A DNA stretch of 18,923 nt from CAZKRL01 sp964555295 (GTDB lineage Bacteria > Bacteroidota > Bacteroidia > Flavobacteriales_D > Sanyastnellaceae). This document shows, one piece after another, positions 1 through 6,026 of this stretch (position 1 is the first letter of the stretch; each line of letters starts with the position of its first letter). The stretch is taken from positions 1 to 18,923 of the forward strand of contig CAZKRL010000046.1 of the NCBI GenBank assembly GCA_964555295.1, in the 5' to 3' direction. A program made the translations under genes and the position numbers. The notes below the pieces were generated by a model. It made no database searches. It was given only the letters and a program-made list of their open reading frames with translations, and was not told where the DNA came from.

Positions 1-323
1 ACAAAGCCATTGCCGAGGTCCAACTCTACCTGCATGAACTTCGCGCCAGTGGCCCAGTTTACGTTGGCCAGCGAAACGTTGCTGCCCAATTGCGCAGTAA
101 ACAACCCCAGTGCGCTGGTGCTCACGGTTTGCAATTCCTGCCATACCACAGTGCCAGTGGCCGTGATATCATGCAATGTAAACCTTGCATTGAGCGCACT
201 GTTGGCATAAGGTTGACCCGCAGCATCCCGCGCAATGGCTTGGTATGGAATCAGCGCCGGGGCTTGGGAGAAAAGGGGAACAGTGAAAAAGGCAAATAGC
301 AGAAGGGTAATAAGACTTTTCAT
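1..323 (-). CDS. FISUMP-type secreted protein, N-terminal part only (cut by left window edge)
   Basis: This is the 5' end of a gene read leftwards off the window, so only about 107 residues are visible. It starts with a hydrophobic signal peptide (MKSLITLLLFAFF..., ending near LFSQ) and continues with APALIPYQAIARD, then the LGLFTAQLGS and FMQVELDLGNGF motifs. This matches the N-terminal region of the complete protein encoded at 1672-2871 almost residue for residue. By my count about 216 of the first 240 bases match the second gene, with no gaps. The likely product is therefore a paralogue with the same C-terminal FISUMP domain, but that part lies outside the window. I prefer the ATG at 323 to the one at 332 because it aligns with the start of the paralogue. 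A weak -7-like box (TACATTCG, 339-346 on the minus strand) then sits 15 nt upstream, as in the paralogue. Confidence 0.85.
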   Translation of the reverse strand, partial: MKSLITLLLFAFFTVPLFSQAPALIPYQAIARDAAGQPYANSALNARFTLHDITATGTVVWQELQTVSTSALGLFTAQLGSNVSLANVNWATGAKFMQVELDLGNGF

Positions 324-356
324 TGGGTTCATTTTTCGCGAATGTAGAGGAAGATG

Positions 357-410
357 GGTATGTGGGAAAGGCGGGCAATAAACTCACTGCAGTTCTTTTC
401 CCTACATACC
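357..410. repeat. Hairpin repeat element, copy A
   Basis: The left arm GGTATGTGGGAAA (357-369) pairs with the right arm TTTCCCTACATACC (397-410), with one bulged base. Between them lies AACTCACTGCAGTT (381-394). The same 14-mer recurs exactly at 4036-4049 and 4119-4132, again beside GTAAGTGGG-like arms. This copy lies just upstream of the FISUMP gene at the left edge. It may be a REP-like dispersed element; the function is unknown. Confidence 0.65.
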
Positions 411-416
411 TGCATT

Positions 417-480
417 CCTAAGCGAAACAGCGATGAAGGATTTTAGGATGATAGAAAGAGCCGGTGATTGCAAACTGACT
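417..480. repeat. Dispersed 64-bp direct repeat, copy 1
   Basis: It starts with CCTAAGCGAAACAGCGATGA, which is identical in copy 2 at 1507-1570. The first 26 bases match exactly. The remainder (AGGAT...AGAA...GCCGGT.ATTG...CGT) is clearly related, with scattered mismatches. Both copies have the same orientation and flank the Fic/VbhA module. It is non-coding in appearance and resembles a REP-type element. The 333-594 gap holds only this repeat, hairpin copy A and the inverted repeat at 572-595. Confidence 0.7.
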
Positions 481-571
481 GACGTGCTTCTGCTATCCTG
501 CACTAGTACCCCACTGTTTTGCTCGAAGTCCTGTGTTGCCCTTCATTTGCGGGGGCAAGGCCCTGGCGCGT

Positions 572-595
572 GCACGCCGTTATAAGCCGTTTTTC
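572..595. repeat. Left inverted repeat bracketing the Fic/VbhA module
   Basis: The sequence GCACGCCGTTATAAGCCGTT, followed by TTTC, matches the reverse complement of 1486-1507 (GCACGCATTATGAGCCGTTT). The differences are a two-for-one-base indel/substitution and one G/A change. It abuts the fic stop codon directly: the last base of the repeat is part of that codon. Confidence 0.6.
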
Positions 596-1203
596 TATCC
601 ATCATTCCTGTTCATTAGTTCAAAAACCAATTCTGTCAAAGTCCTAACATCACTTTCGATTGTGCCTTTCATATATAGCTCGTAAACATTTTGGTCGTCT
701 GGCGGGTTGAGATTTAGTATCAACCCTTTTTCTAGTGCCAACAGTCGTAAAAACTCTCTTTGTGTTCGTCCGTTCCCTTCTCTAAATGGGTGTAAATAGT
801 TGACTTTGTCTAAAATTTCTGCCAACTTCCCAGCCAAGAGTTTTTTGTCGGCTTTCGGTATTTGCTTGAACTCGGCAACTAATTGGTCAATGTATCTGAA
901 TGCGTGGACAAAGTGTGAGGTAGGAAAGAATTGTTTGCCGTCCTTGTTAATTTCAACTGTCCGCTTTTTGCCTGCCCAAACATAAATATCTTGAAATAAA
1001 TGTCTGTGGATTTCAAAAAGGCTATCAATACTCTCTACTGTTATTGGGTTTTCGTACAGTTCTTGAAGTCGTTTTGTTACTGCACCACTCTCAACAAAGA
1101 GCAATACATCTGGCTCGGTAATGTCTTGTAAGTTCCTTAATATTCCTGTCTTCGGGTCTGTGTATGTATAGTCAGGGTCTAAGTATTTGTAGGAATTAGA
1201 CAT
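595..1203 (-). CDS. fic: Fic-domain AMP-transferase toxin (class I, VbhT-like)
   Basis: The 202-residue protein carries the canonical Fic motif HPFREGNGRTQR at residues 138-149 (catalytic His138, Glu142, Arg146). An upstream flap-like segment (KDGKQFFPTSHF, about 87-98) fits the target-docking hairpin of Fic enzymes. In this family the enzyme transfers AMP, or sometimes another nucleotide monophosphate, from a nucleotide to a hydroxyl side chain of a target protein. Bacterial VbhT/FicT toxins of this size modify DNA gyrase and topoisomerase IV subunits. The gene overlaps the antitoxin upstream by 8 nt (ATGTCTAA), so the two are translationally coupled. All motif residues are present, so the enzyme should be active when free of its partner. 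The target is inferred from the family and is not visible here. The module lies between inverted repeats and between two direct repeats, which suggests recent movement. Confidence 0.93.
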   Translation of the reverse strand: MSNSYKYLDPDYTYTDPKTGILRNLQDITEPDVLLFVESGAVTKRLQELYENPITVESIDSLFEIHRHLFQDIYVWAGKKRTVEINKDGKQFFPTSHFVHAFRYIDQLVAEFKQIPKADKKLLAGKLAEILDKVNYLHPFREGNGRTQREFLRLLALEKGLILNLNPPDDQNVYELYMKGTIESDVRTLTELVFELMNRNDG

Positions 1204-1417
1204 AGGCCTTTTGTTTGGCGAATGTCACAAATTCTGATAGAGTTAATTTTCCTGACACATAGTCTCTTATGATTTCAATACCTTTTGGTGTCGGTATAAA
1301 TCCTTCAAACACATTACTCCCTATGGCGCTTGCTGTGCTTTCTAAAGTTTTCAAGTCCGAAAACTTAACCCCCATTATTGTCAGATTACTTCTGTCTATT
1401 TCTATTGTGCTGAACAT
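1196..1417 (-). CDS. VbhA-family antitoxin of the Fic toxin
   Basis: From the ATG at 1417 this is a 73-residue protein. The inhibitory motif of class I Fic antitoxins, (S/T)xxxE(G/N), is present as SNVFEG at residues 34-39. It is followed by a segment (FIPTPKGIEIIRDYVSGKLTLSEF) that lines up with the second half of Bartonella VbhA from memory. In that family the motif's glutamate (here Glu38) reaches into the Fic active site and blocks productive ATP binding. The frame stays open upstream to a TTG at 1438 (80 residues), and a further in-frame ATG at 1375 would leave 59 residues, close to VbhA's usual length. The start is therefore uncertain and I saw no decisive ribosome binding site. It lies directly upstream of fic with an 8-nt overlap, the usual antitoxin-first order. 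Confidence 0.85.
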   Translation of the reverse strand: MFSTIEIDRSNLTIMGVKFSDLKTLESTASAIGSNVFEGFIPTPKGIEIIRDYVSGKLTLSEFVTFAKQKAYV

Positions 1418-1480
1418 ATTTACGGTCTTAAATCCCAATCTAATTTACAAATAATTTAGGTCGAATTGCTTGTTTTGTAT

Positions 1481-1507
1481 CGTTTTAAAACGGCTCATAA
1501 TGCGTGC
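1481..1507. repeat. Right inverted repeat and 12-bp palindrome upstream of the antitoxin
   Basis: Bases 1486-1507 are the partner of the left inverted repeat at 572-595. Just inside it, CGTTTTAAAACG (1481-1492) is a perfect 12-bp palindrome. It sits 63 nt upstream of the antitoxin ATG, so it could serve as an operator for the toxin-antitoxin pair as well as, or instead of, an element end. The outer edge of the repeat abuts direct repeat copy 2. Confidence 0.55.
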
Positions 1508-1570
1508 CTAAGCGAAACAGCGATGAAGGATTGCAGGATTAAAGAATGGGCCGGTCATTGTAATCTCACC
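1507..1570. repeat. Dispersed 64-bp direct repeat, copy 2
   Basis: This is the second copy of the repeat at 417-480, in the same orientation, starting with the same 26 bases. It begins exactly where the right inverted repeat of the Fic module ends. It is followed by further hairpin-forming, GC-rich non-coding DNA. Together 1507-1634 look like a compound intergenic repeat rather than a gene. Confidence 0.7.
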
Positions 1571-1580
1571 GGCGTCATCG

Positions 1581-1634
1581 CCCTCTCCTTTGGAGAGGGG
1601 CCAGGGGTGAGGCTCCGGCCTTGCAGGACCGGAG
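1581..1634. repeat. GC-rich double hairpin (interspersed-repeat type)
   Basis: CCCTCTCC-TTT-GGAGAGGG (1581-1599) is a perfect 8-bp stem with a 3-nt loop, followed by CCAGGGGTGAGG. A second stem, CTCCGG (1613-1618) with CCGGAG (1629-1634), follows at once. From memory, the CCCTCTCC...GGAGAGGG...GGGTGAGG pattern is a common dispersed intergenic sequence in Bacteroidota and often produces false ORFs. I therefore call it a repeat and not a gene. Confidence 0.55.
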
Positions 1635-1639
1635 CAGTA

Positions 1640-1666
1640 ACAAATCGTTTTATTCAAACGATTTGT
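1640..1666 (-). terminator. Hairpin after the FISUMP gene, probable terminator
   Basis: ACAAATCGTTT (1640-1650), loop TATTC, AAACGATTTGT (1656-1666): a perfect 11-bp stem that ends 5 nt after the stop codon of the FISUMP gene (1672-1674). There is no good U-tract on the minus strand, so termination efficiency is uncertain. The position directly after the stop favours a role in 3' end formation or mRNA stability. Confidence 0.6.
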
Positions 1667-1671
1667 AAAAT

Positions 1672-2871
1672 TTAATCCCTCAGGCAACGAACACCCCAAC
1701 CGTCCGGAGTGCTGTTCATCCAACGACCTACAAGGGGGTCATTGTAGACCAGGTAACGGTTCCATGCACCATTGGGACCGTCCTCAGTACTGCTCCACCA
1801 GTAGCCATTGGTACCCATGTAGTAGTAATCCCCAAAGTAGTTGCGGTAACCGCCCGGGAGACCAGAGAAGCCGCTGCTATTGGTGGCACCCTCGTTAGGG
1901 CTATTCCACAAACCCGTAACCGCTTCTATAGTGCCAATGCTTTTCATCATGCCGCCGGCAATAGCACTTTGACTGCACAAAAGGCACGTCGTATCCGCGG
2001 CAGGATCCAAATACTTCACCAACACACTCCACTCTTCATCACTGGGCACATGCCAGCCCGTGGGACATAACCCGCGCGGGTCAACACATGCGTACCAGTT
2101 ATACAACTTACCATATGGGCATGCGTAGCTCGCGTCGTTGTTGTAATATGCCCAGGCACCTTGCTGGGTGTTGATCGTATTGGTCCACTCATCATTGCTA
2201 AGCCCTGTCGGTATTGCGTCGCCGTTGCGGTATATACTTGTATTTAAGTTCTCTGCCATCCACTCCTGTGTGCCTATAACTATTGTCTTGTACACGTTGC
2301 CTTCTTGGTCGGTCATACTGCCATAGGTAAGGTTCGGGTTGTGTACGTTTTGTGCGCCGCAAGTGTGCAAGGTCGAGCCTGTAGTTGTTTCACCGCCACC
2401 ATTCGTGATATTGGCCTCACTAATCCCAGGCACAACGACAAAACTCCCTTCACCTACAAACAAAGTATCTCCAGTTTCACTGACATTCAATTGAACACTT
2501 CCCGCATACAACGCATACGGCACACTCAACAACTGCTGTGTGCCGATATCTACAAAGCCATTGCCGAGGTCCAACTCTACCTGCATGAACTTCGCACCAG
2601 CGGCCCAGTTCACGTTTGCAAGCGAAACGCTGCTGCCCAATTGCGCAGTAAACAACCCCAGTGCGCTGGTGCTCACGGTTTGTAATTCCTGCCAAACCAC
2701 AGTACCGGTAGCCGCGATATCATGTAACGTAAACCGCGCATTGAGCGTGCTGCTCGCGAGAGGTTGACCCGCACCATCCCGCGCAATGGCTTGGTATGGA
2801 ATGAGTGCGGGTGCTTGAGCGAAGAGCATTGCGCTGAGGAGCAACGCAAGGGTGGTGAGGGATAGGCGCAT
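1672..2871 (-). CDS. Secreted FISUMP (Fibrobacter succinogenes major paralogous) domain protein
   Basis: From the ATG at 2871 the protein has 399 residues. Residues 1-18 form a signal peptide (MRLSLTTLALLLSAMLFA). Residues 20-130 are a beta-rich N-terminal region (LIPYQAIARD ... QLLSVPYALYAGS) common in Bacteroidota surface and fibre-like proteins. After a low-complexity linker, residues about 176-399 form a FISUMP domain, recognisable from DQEGNVYKTIVIGTQEWMAE, CPYGKLYNWYA, CPTGWHVPSDEEW, GGYRN and the ending WGVRC. FISUMP is related to the C-type-lectin-like formylglycine-generating-enzyme fold, and its function is unknown. I see no T9SS sorting domain and no lipobox, so localisation beyond the periplasm is unclear. 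The frame is open upstream to 2937, but the extra 22 residues precede the signal peptide and are unlikely. A truncated paralogue, about 90% identical where visible, lies at the left edge. Confidence 0.9.
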   Translation of the reverse strand: MRLSLTTLALLLSAMLFAQAPALIPYQAIARDGAGQPLASSTLNARFTLHDIAATGTVVWQELQTVSTSALGLFTAQLGSSVSLANVNWAAGAKFMQVELDLGNGFVDIGTQQLLSVPYALYAGSVQLNVSETGDTLFVGEGSFVVVPGISEANITNGGGETTTGSTLHTCGAQNVHNPNLTYGSMTDQEGNVYKTIVIGTQEWMAENLNTSIYRNGDAIPTGLSNDEWTNTINTQQGAWAYYNNDASYACPYGKLYNWYACVDPRGLCPTGWHVPSDEEWSVLVKYLDPAADTTCLLCSQSAIAGGMMKSIGTIEAVTGLWNSPNEGATNSSGFSGLPGGYRNYFGDYYYMGTNGYWWSSTEDGPNGAWNRYLVYNDPLVGRWMNSTPDGWGVRCLRD

Positions 2872-2887
2872 AGGCTTATGGTTTGAG

Positions 2888-2895
2888 CAAATATA
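2888..2895 (-). promoter_or_regulatory. Candidate -7 box of the FISUMP gene
   Basis: On the minus strand this reads TATATTTG, a full match to the Bacteroidota -7 consensus TAnnTTTG, 16 nt upstream of the ATG at 2871. I found no TTTG-type -33 element at the usual spacing. The implied leader is very short. The paralogue has TACATTCG at the equivalent place. Confidence 0.4.
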
Positions 2896-3097
2896 AATAC
2901 GGAGTATGGCCGCGGCTGGGCTTCTCTTAAATGTCAATTATACCAAATCAGCAGACATTCGATTTGGATCAAGCGCAACAGAAGAAATGTAGCGCCCTTC
3001 ACCTACCACGTCCCTATTACCTCGTCCTCACATTTATGCCCATATTCAGAATAATTTATAGGTTTTTTATGTCGCAAGGCCAACGCAGTTTCGCTGC

Positions 3098-3985
3098 ATG
3101 GAAAAATCAATCGTCAACGGTATCGAAAGCCGAATCTACACCATTCGGGAGAAGCAAGTTATGTTGGATCGCGATCTTGCCGCTTTATATGGAGTAACAA
3201 CAAAGGCGCTCAATCAGGCGTGCAAGCGCAACAAAGATCGATTTCCCGAAAACTTCGCATTTGTTTTAACGGGGGCTGAGCTTGCCGTTCTAAGGTCACA
3301 ATTTGTGACCTTAGAACATAAGACAATCGGCAAGGGGACACATAGCAAATACTTCCCGACTGTTTACACTGAATTAGGAGTGGCTATGCTGTCGACCGTC
3401 CTCAAGTCTGAAAAAGCAATTGCCGTGAGTATAGAAATCATGGAAGTCTTTGTCATGCTGCGCCACTCCATACAAACAGGCAACCTCATGCTCGAGCGAA
3501 TGGATAGCCTAGAAAAAAGAATGGTAGCATACGACCTGAAATTTGATGAAATCAATCGATTCATCACACACCATGAACTCCCTAAACACGGCATCTTCTT
3601 CGAAAACCAAATTTTCGATGCCTATGCCTTTTTCAGCGACATCGTTCAGCAGACCAAGCATTCCATCATTCTCATCGATAACTACATCGATCATTCGGTA
3701 ATGCTTCAACTGGCCAAGCGGCGCGCAAACGTAACTGCCACCATTTACACCGAGCGCATTCCGGCTTCCCTCCAACTCGATCTTACAAAACACAACGCGC
3801 AATATCCGCCCATAACCATTCATCGCATCAAGCAAGTACACGATCGTTTCTTGTTGATCGACGAGAAAGAACTCTATCACATCGGTGCCTCCATCAAAGA
3901 CCTGGGAAAGCGCTGGTTTGCGTTTTCACGCATGGACAGTCTCACAGAGCAAGTACTAGAGAGTATAGAGAGAGTGAAATTTTAG
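3098..3985 (+). CDS. ORF6N-domain protein fused to a PLD-like (HKD-type) domain
   Basis: This is a 295-residue protein. Residues about 5-125 form an ORF6N domain (SRIYTIREKQVMLDRDLAALYGV, RNKDRFPENFAF, LRSQFVT, YFPTVYTELGVAMLSTVL), a DNA-binding domain related to KilA-N and common in phage and mobile-element proteins. A short coiled-coil-like stretch (about 128-158) links to a C-terminal domain. There, HDRFLLID (248-255) followed by GASIKDLG (263-270) resembles the HxKx4D...GS motif of the phospholipase D superfamily, with Lys replaced by Arg250. A single motif copy would require dimerisation, as in Nuc-type nucleases. A regulator or DNA-cleaving/binding role is inferred from the domains only. 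A perfect inverted repeat lies inside the coding sequence at 3288-3316. The gene is isolated, between repeat elements, in a setting that suggests an accessory or defence locus. Confidence 0.85.
   Translation: MEKSIVNGIESRIYTIREKQVMLDRDLAALYGVTTKALNQACKRNKDRFPENFAFVLTGAELAVLRSQFVTLEHKTIGKGTHSKYFPTVYTELGVAMLSTVLKSEKAIAVSIEIMEVFVMLRHSIQTGNLMLERMDSLEKRMVAYDLKFDEINRFITHHELPKHGIFFENQIFDAYAFFSDIVQQTKHSIILIDNYIDHSVMLQLAKRRANVTATIYTERIPASLQLDLTKHNAQYPPITIHRIKQVHDRFLLIDEKELYHIGASIKDLGKRWFAFSRMDSLTEQVLESIERVKF
3288..3316. repeat. Perfect 14-bp inverted repeat within the ORF6N coding sequence
   Basis: TTCTAAGGTCACAA (3288-3301), one T, then TTGTGACCTTAGAA (3303-3316). All 14 pairs match. It encodes the LRSQFVTLE stretch of the ORF6N domain (residues about 65-73). 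It could fold as a strong mRNA hairpin or act as a binding site for a dimeric DNA-binding protein, possibly the product itself. Confidence 0.9.
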
Positions 3986-3996
3986 ATGACTCGATG

Positions 3997-4064
3997 GGTA
4001 AGTGGTAGTTGGATAAATAGGAATGGCGTCCAAAAAACTCACTGCAGTTCCAATCCCACTTACC
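3997..4064. repeat. Hairpin repeat element, copy B
   Basis: The left arm GGTAAGTGG (3997-4005) pairs with CCACTTACC (4056-4064). The conserved AACTCACTGCAGTT lies between them at 4036-4049, as in copy A. It sits in the convergent gap between the ORF6N gene and the cytochrome c peroxidase gene and might help to terminate transcription from either side. Confidence 0.65.
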
Positions 4065-4095
4065 TGACAACTACATACCTGATCACTGGCTCTTG

Positions 4096-4132
4096 CGTAA
4101 GTGGGAATGAAGTGAAATAACTCACTGCAGTT
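4096..4132. repeat. Hairpin repeat element, copy C (right arm missing)
   Basis: The GCGTAAGTGGGAA left arm (4096-4108) and the invariant AACTCACTGCAGTT (4119-4132) are present. The following bases (TTTTCCTATA...) do not restore the GTAAG-complementary arm, so this copy looks partial. It is 54 bp downstream of copy B in the same orientation. The rest of the 3986-4204 gap shows nothing else recognisable. Confidence 0.6.
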
Positions 4133-4204
4133 TTTCCTATATAATTGACAATCCCAAAACCAATTCAACTGCAATCGCCAGATGGTATGGAGAAAATTTA
4201 CTTT

Positions 4205-5311
4205 TTATTCTTCCGTAAACCCGTCGCTTAGCGTGAGCAGAAATGCAACTATGGCATCCTCTTCTTCTGCCGTAAGCTGTAGACTTCCTGTGAATTGATG
4301 TGCGACATTTGATTTCACCTCAGGCGCCTCGTAATCGCCGTGATCTCTTGTGTTCAGAAAATGTACTACCTCATGCAGTGTTTTAAAGTATCCATTATGA
4401 AAATAGGGTCCTGTGTATTGAACATTTCGAAGTGTGGGCACTCTGAATTTTCCGTTTTGTCGAGAATCATGAGTGGTAATTCCTAGGCCTAAATCGATGA
4501 AGGAAGTGCCATTTTTGTTGAGATGTGGCGAGGTGGTATAGAATGGGTTGTTGGGGTTTTTAGGAACTCCAATATTGTGATATGAGTAATCCGTAAATAA
4601 AATCCGTCCATCCGATTCTGGCGTCATCGAATGGCATTTAATACATCCAGCTTTACCTTGAAATAGGTCAAATCCTTTTTTCTCATGTTGGTGTAATTCA
4701 ATTTTACCGGCGAGATAAAAATCGAATTTGGAGGAGAATTCACTGAGATATTCACTTCGTTCGAATGCAGCTATGGCATCGCATGCCGACACATATACGT
4801 GATGGTCATCGCCATTTCCGTATAGCGATAATAAATCTTTATAATAGTCGGCTTTTCGAATGGCATTCGTTACTGCCGCTGTGTCTGGGTTATTCATCTC
4901 TGCGGCGTTAAATAGTGGACCTGCCAATTGTTCTTCAAGTGTGTTGGCTCGTCCATCCCAGAATAAACCTCCGTGATAGTTCCCTGCGGAGTCAAGCGTT
5001 AATGGTGGTATATATCTGACATACGCGAGTGATTGGCTGTTGCGAGAAACAAAGGCGCCATCCATCATCCCTTCTGAAACCACCGCATGATCTGGATCTG
5101 AAAAGGAGGTTTTGGGTGCATGACAAACAGAGCATGCTTGTCCGTCGGGTTCACTTAAAGTCTTGTCGAAATATAATGATCGGCCAATCTCAATTTTTAA
5201 GGTGTCATTGTTTTCTACCTTATGGATTTGAGGGGATAGGAGGGTAGCCGAGAGTACGATTAATGCACCAACAATCTTTATGTGCTTTGATTGCGCGGCT
5301 CGGTTGATCAT
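4205..5311 (-). CDS. Di-haem cytochrome c peroxidase / MauG family protein
   Basis: From the ATG at 5311 the protein has 368 residues. It has an N-terminal hydrophobic export segment (residues about 10-28) and two haem c attachment sites: CSVCH at 60-64 and CIKCH at 223-227. Family motifs include GRSLYFDKTLS, GLFWDGRANTLEEQ and, near the C terminus, KFRVPTLRNVQYTGPYFHNG. Enzymes of this family act in the periplasm. Classical members reduce hydrogen peroxide with electrons from small cytochromes, and MauG-type members oxidise protein residues; I cannot tell which applies. An upstream in-frame start (5347) would overlap the regulator gene and put charged residues before the signal, so I chose the ATG that follows the regulator's TAA by 4 nt. 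It is the last gene of the fabD-kinase-regulator unit, so it is probably co-transcribed with, and perhaps controlled by, that two-component system. Confidence 0.92.
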   Translation of the reverse strand: MINRAAQSKHIKIVGALIVLSATLLSPQIHKVENNDTLKIEIGRSLYFDKTLSEPDGQACSVCHAPKTSFSDPDHAVVSEGMMDGAFVSRNSQSLAYVRYIPPLTLDSAGNYHGGLFWDGRANTLEEQLAGPLFNAAEMNNPDTAAVTNAIRKADYYKDLLSLYGNGDDHHVYVSACDAIAAFERSEYLSEFSSKFDFYLAGKIELHQHEKKGFDLFQGKAGCIKCHSMTPESDGRILFTDYSYHNIGVPKNPNNPFYTTSPHLNKNGTSFIDLGLGITTHDSRQNGKFRVPTLRNVQYTGPYFHNGYFKTLHEVVHFLNTRDHGDYEAPEVKSNVAHQFTGSLQLTAEEEDAIVAFLLTLSDGFTEE

Positions 5312-5315
5312 GCCA

Positions 5316-6026
5316 TTATTGACTCTCGATTTCCAGACGGAATCCAACTCCGTGAATGTTGATAATTGAAATTGCCGGGTCGTCGGAAAGGTATTTTCTG
5401 AGTTTGGTTATAAATACGTCCATGCTTCTTCCCACGAAGTAACTATCATCACCCCAGATCATATTGGCTAAGATTTCTCTTTCAATGACTTGTCCTTGAT
5501 GTTCTGCCAAAAGCTTAAGAAGCTCGGCTTCCTTCTTTGTCAATTTTTTTCTTTGATCGCCAATTTGTAATTCGAAATTGAGAAAATCAAAATGATATTT
5601 TCCAATATTGTATTTGGCCTTTTCTCTAGCGTCTGTTTTGAATAAAGGGTTTCTCTTAAGTATCGCTTTAATTCTTAACGTCAGCTCTTCACTGCTAAAA
5701 GGTTTCGTAATATAATCGTCTGCACCTAATCTAAGTCCTTTGATTTTATCCTCAGCTTCACCCCTGGCAGTGAGGAAAACAATAGGAATATCGGCATTTA
5801 TTTTACGAATATCTTCTGCGAGTGAGAAGCCATCTTTTTTGGGCATCATAACATCGATGAGGCAAAGATCGTAGCTCTCTTTGTTGAATTGAAGTAACCC
5901 TTCCTTGCCGTCTTTGCTTAGATGCACTTTGAATCCTTCCAGTTTAAGTGTGTCTTGCACAACGAATCCGAGATGGATGTCATCTTCTACCAGAAGAATT
6001 TTTGGTTGTTGGTGGGTGCCACTCAT
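5316..6026 (-). CDS. OmpR-family response regulator (RprY-like)
   Basis: This is a 236-residue protein. Residues 9-120 form a receiver domain with the acidic pocket Glu14-Asp15-Asp16, phospho-acceptor Asp58 (LCLIDVMMPKKDG), Thr86 and Lys108 (ITKPFS). Residues about 135-234 form a winged-helix DNA-binding domain (KLTKKEAELLKLL ... RSMDVFITKLRKYL ... INIHGVGFRLE). The wording DVMMPKKDGF, GADDYITKPFS.EEL and RSMDV.ITKLRK closely recalls RprY of Bacteroides fragilis, so it belongs to that Bacteroidota lineage. It overlaps the kinase gene upstream by 4 nt (ATGA), so the pair is cognate and translationally coupled. Target genes are not evident from the sequence. The adjacent peroxidase gene is the obvious candidate. 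Confidence 0.95.
   Translation of the reverse strand: MSGTHQQPKILLVEDDIHLGFVVQDTLKLEGFKVHLSKDGKEGLLQFNKESYDLCLIDVMMPKKDGFSLAEDIRKINADIPIVFLTARGEAEDKIKGLRLGADDYITKPFSSEELTLRIKAILKRNPLFKTDAREKAKYNIGKYHFDFLNFELQIGDQRKKLTKKEAELLKLLAEHQGQVIEREILANMIWGDDSYFVGRSMDVFITKLRKYLSDDPAISIINIHGVGFRLEIESQ

Noticed and set aside
572..1507. Integron gene cassette with attC site
   Set aside because: The gene-plus-repeat layout is suggestive, but I could not find paired RYYYAAC/GTTRRRY core sites, and the repeats are inverted around the module instead of forming one attC at its end.
1508..1723. 71-residue minus-strand reading frame containing PHPWPLSKGEG
   Set aside because: It spans a dispersed repeat and hairpin and overlaps the 3' end of the FISUMP gene. 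This peptide is a known type of false ORF from repeats in Bacteroidota.
2305..2767. Plus-strand reading frames opposite the FISUMP gene
   Set aside because: They are antisense shadows of a well-supported gene with no recognisable domain. One also occurs opposite the paralogue at the left edge because the DNA is duplicated.
2872..2937. N-terminal extension of the FISUMP protein to 2937
   Set aside because: It would place 22 residues before a clear signal peptide, and the candidate -7 box lies within this stretch.
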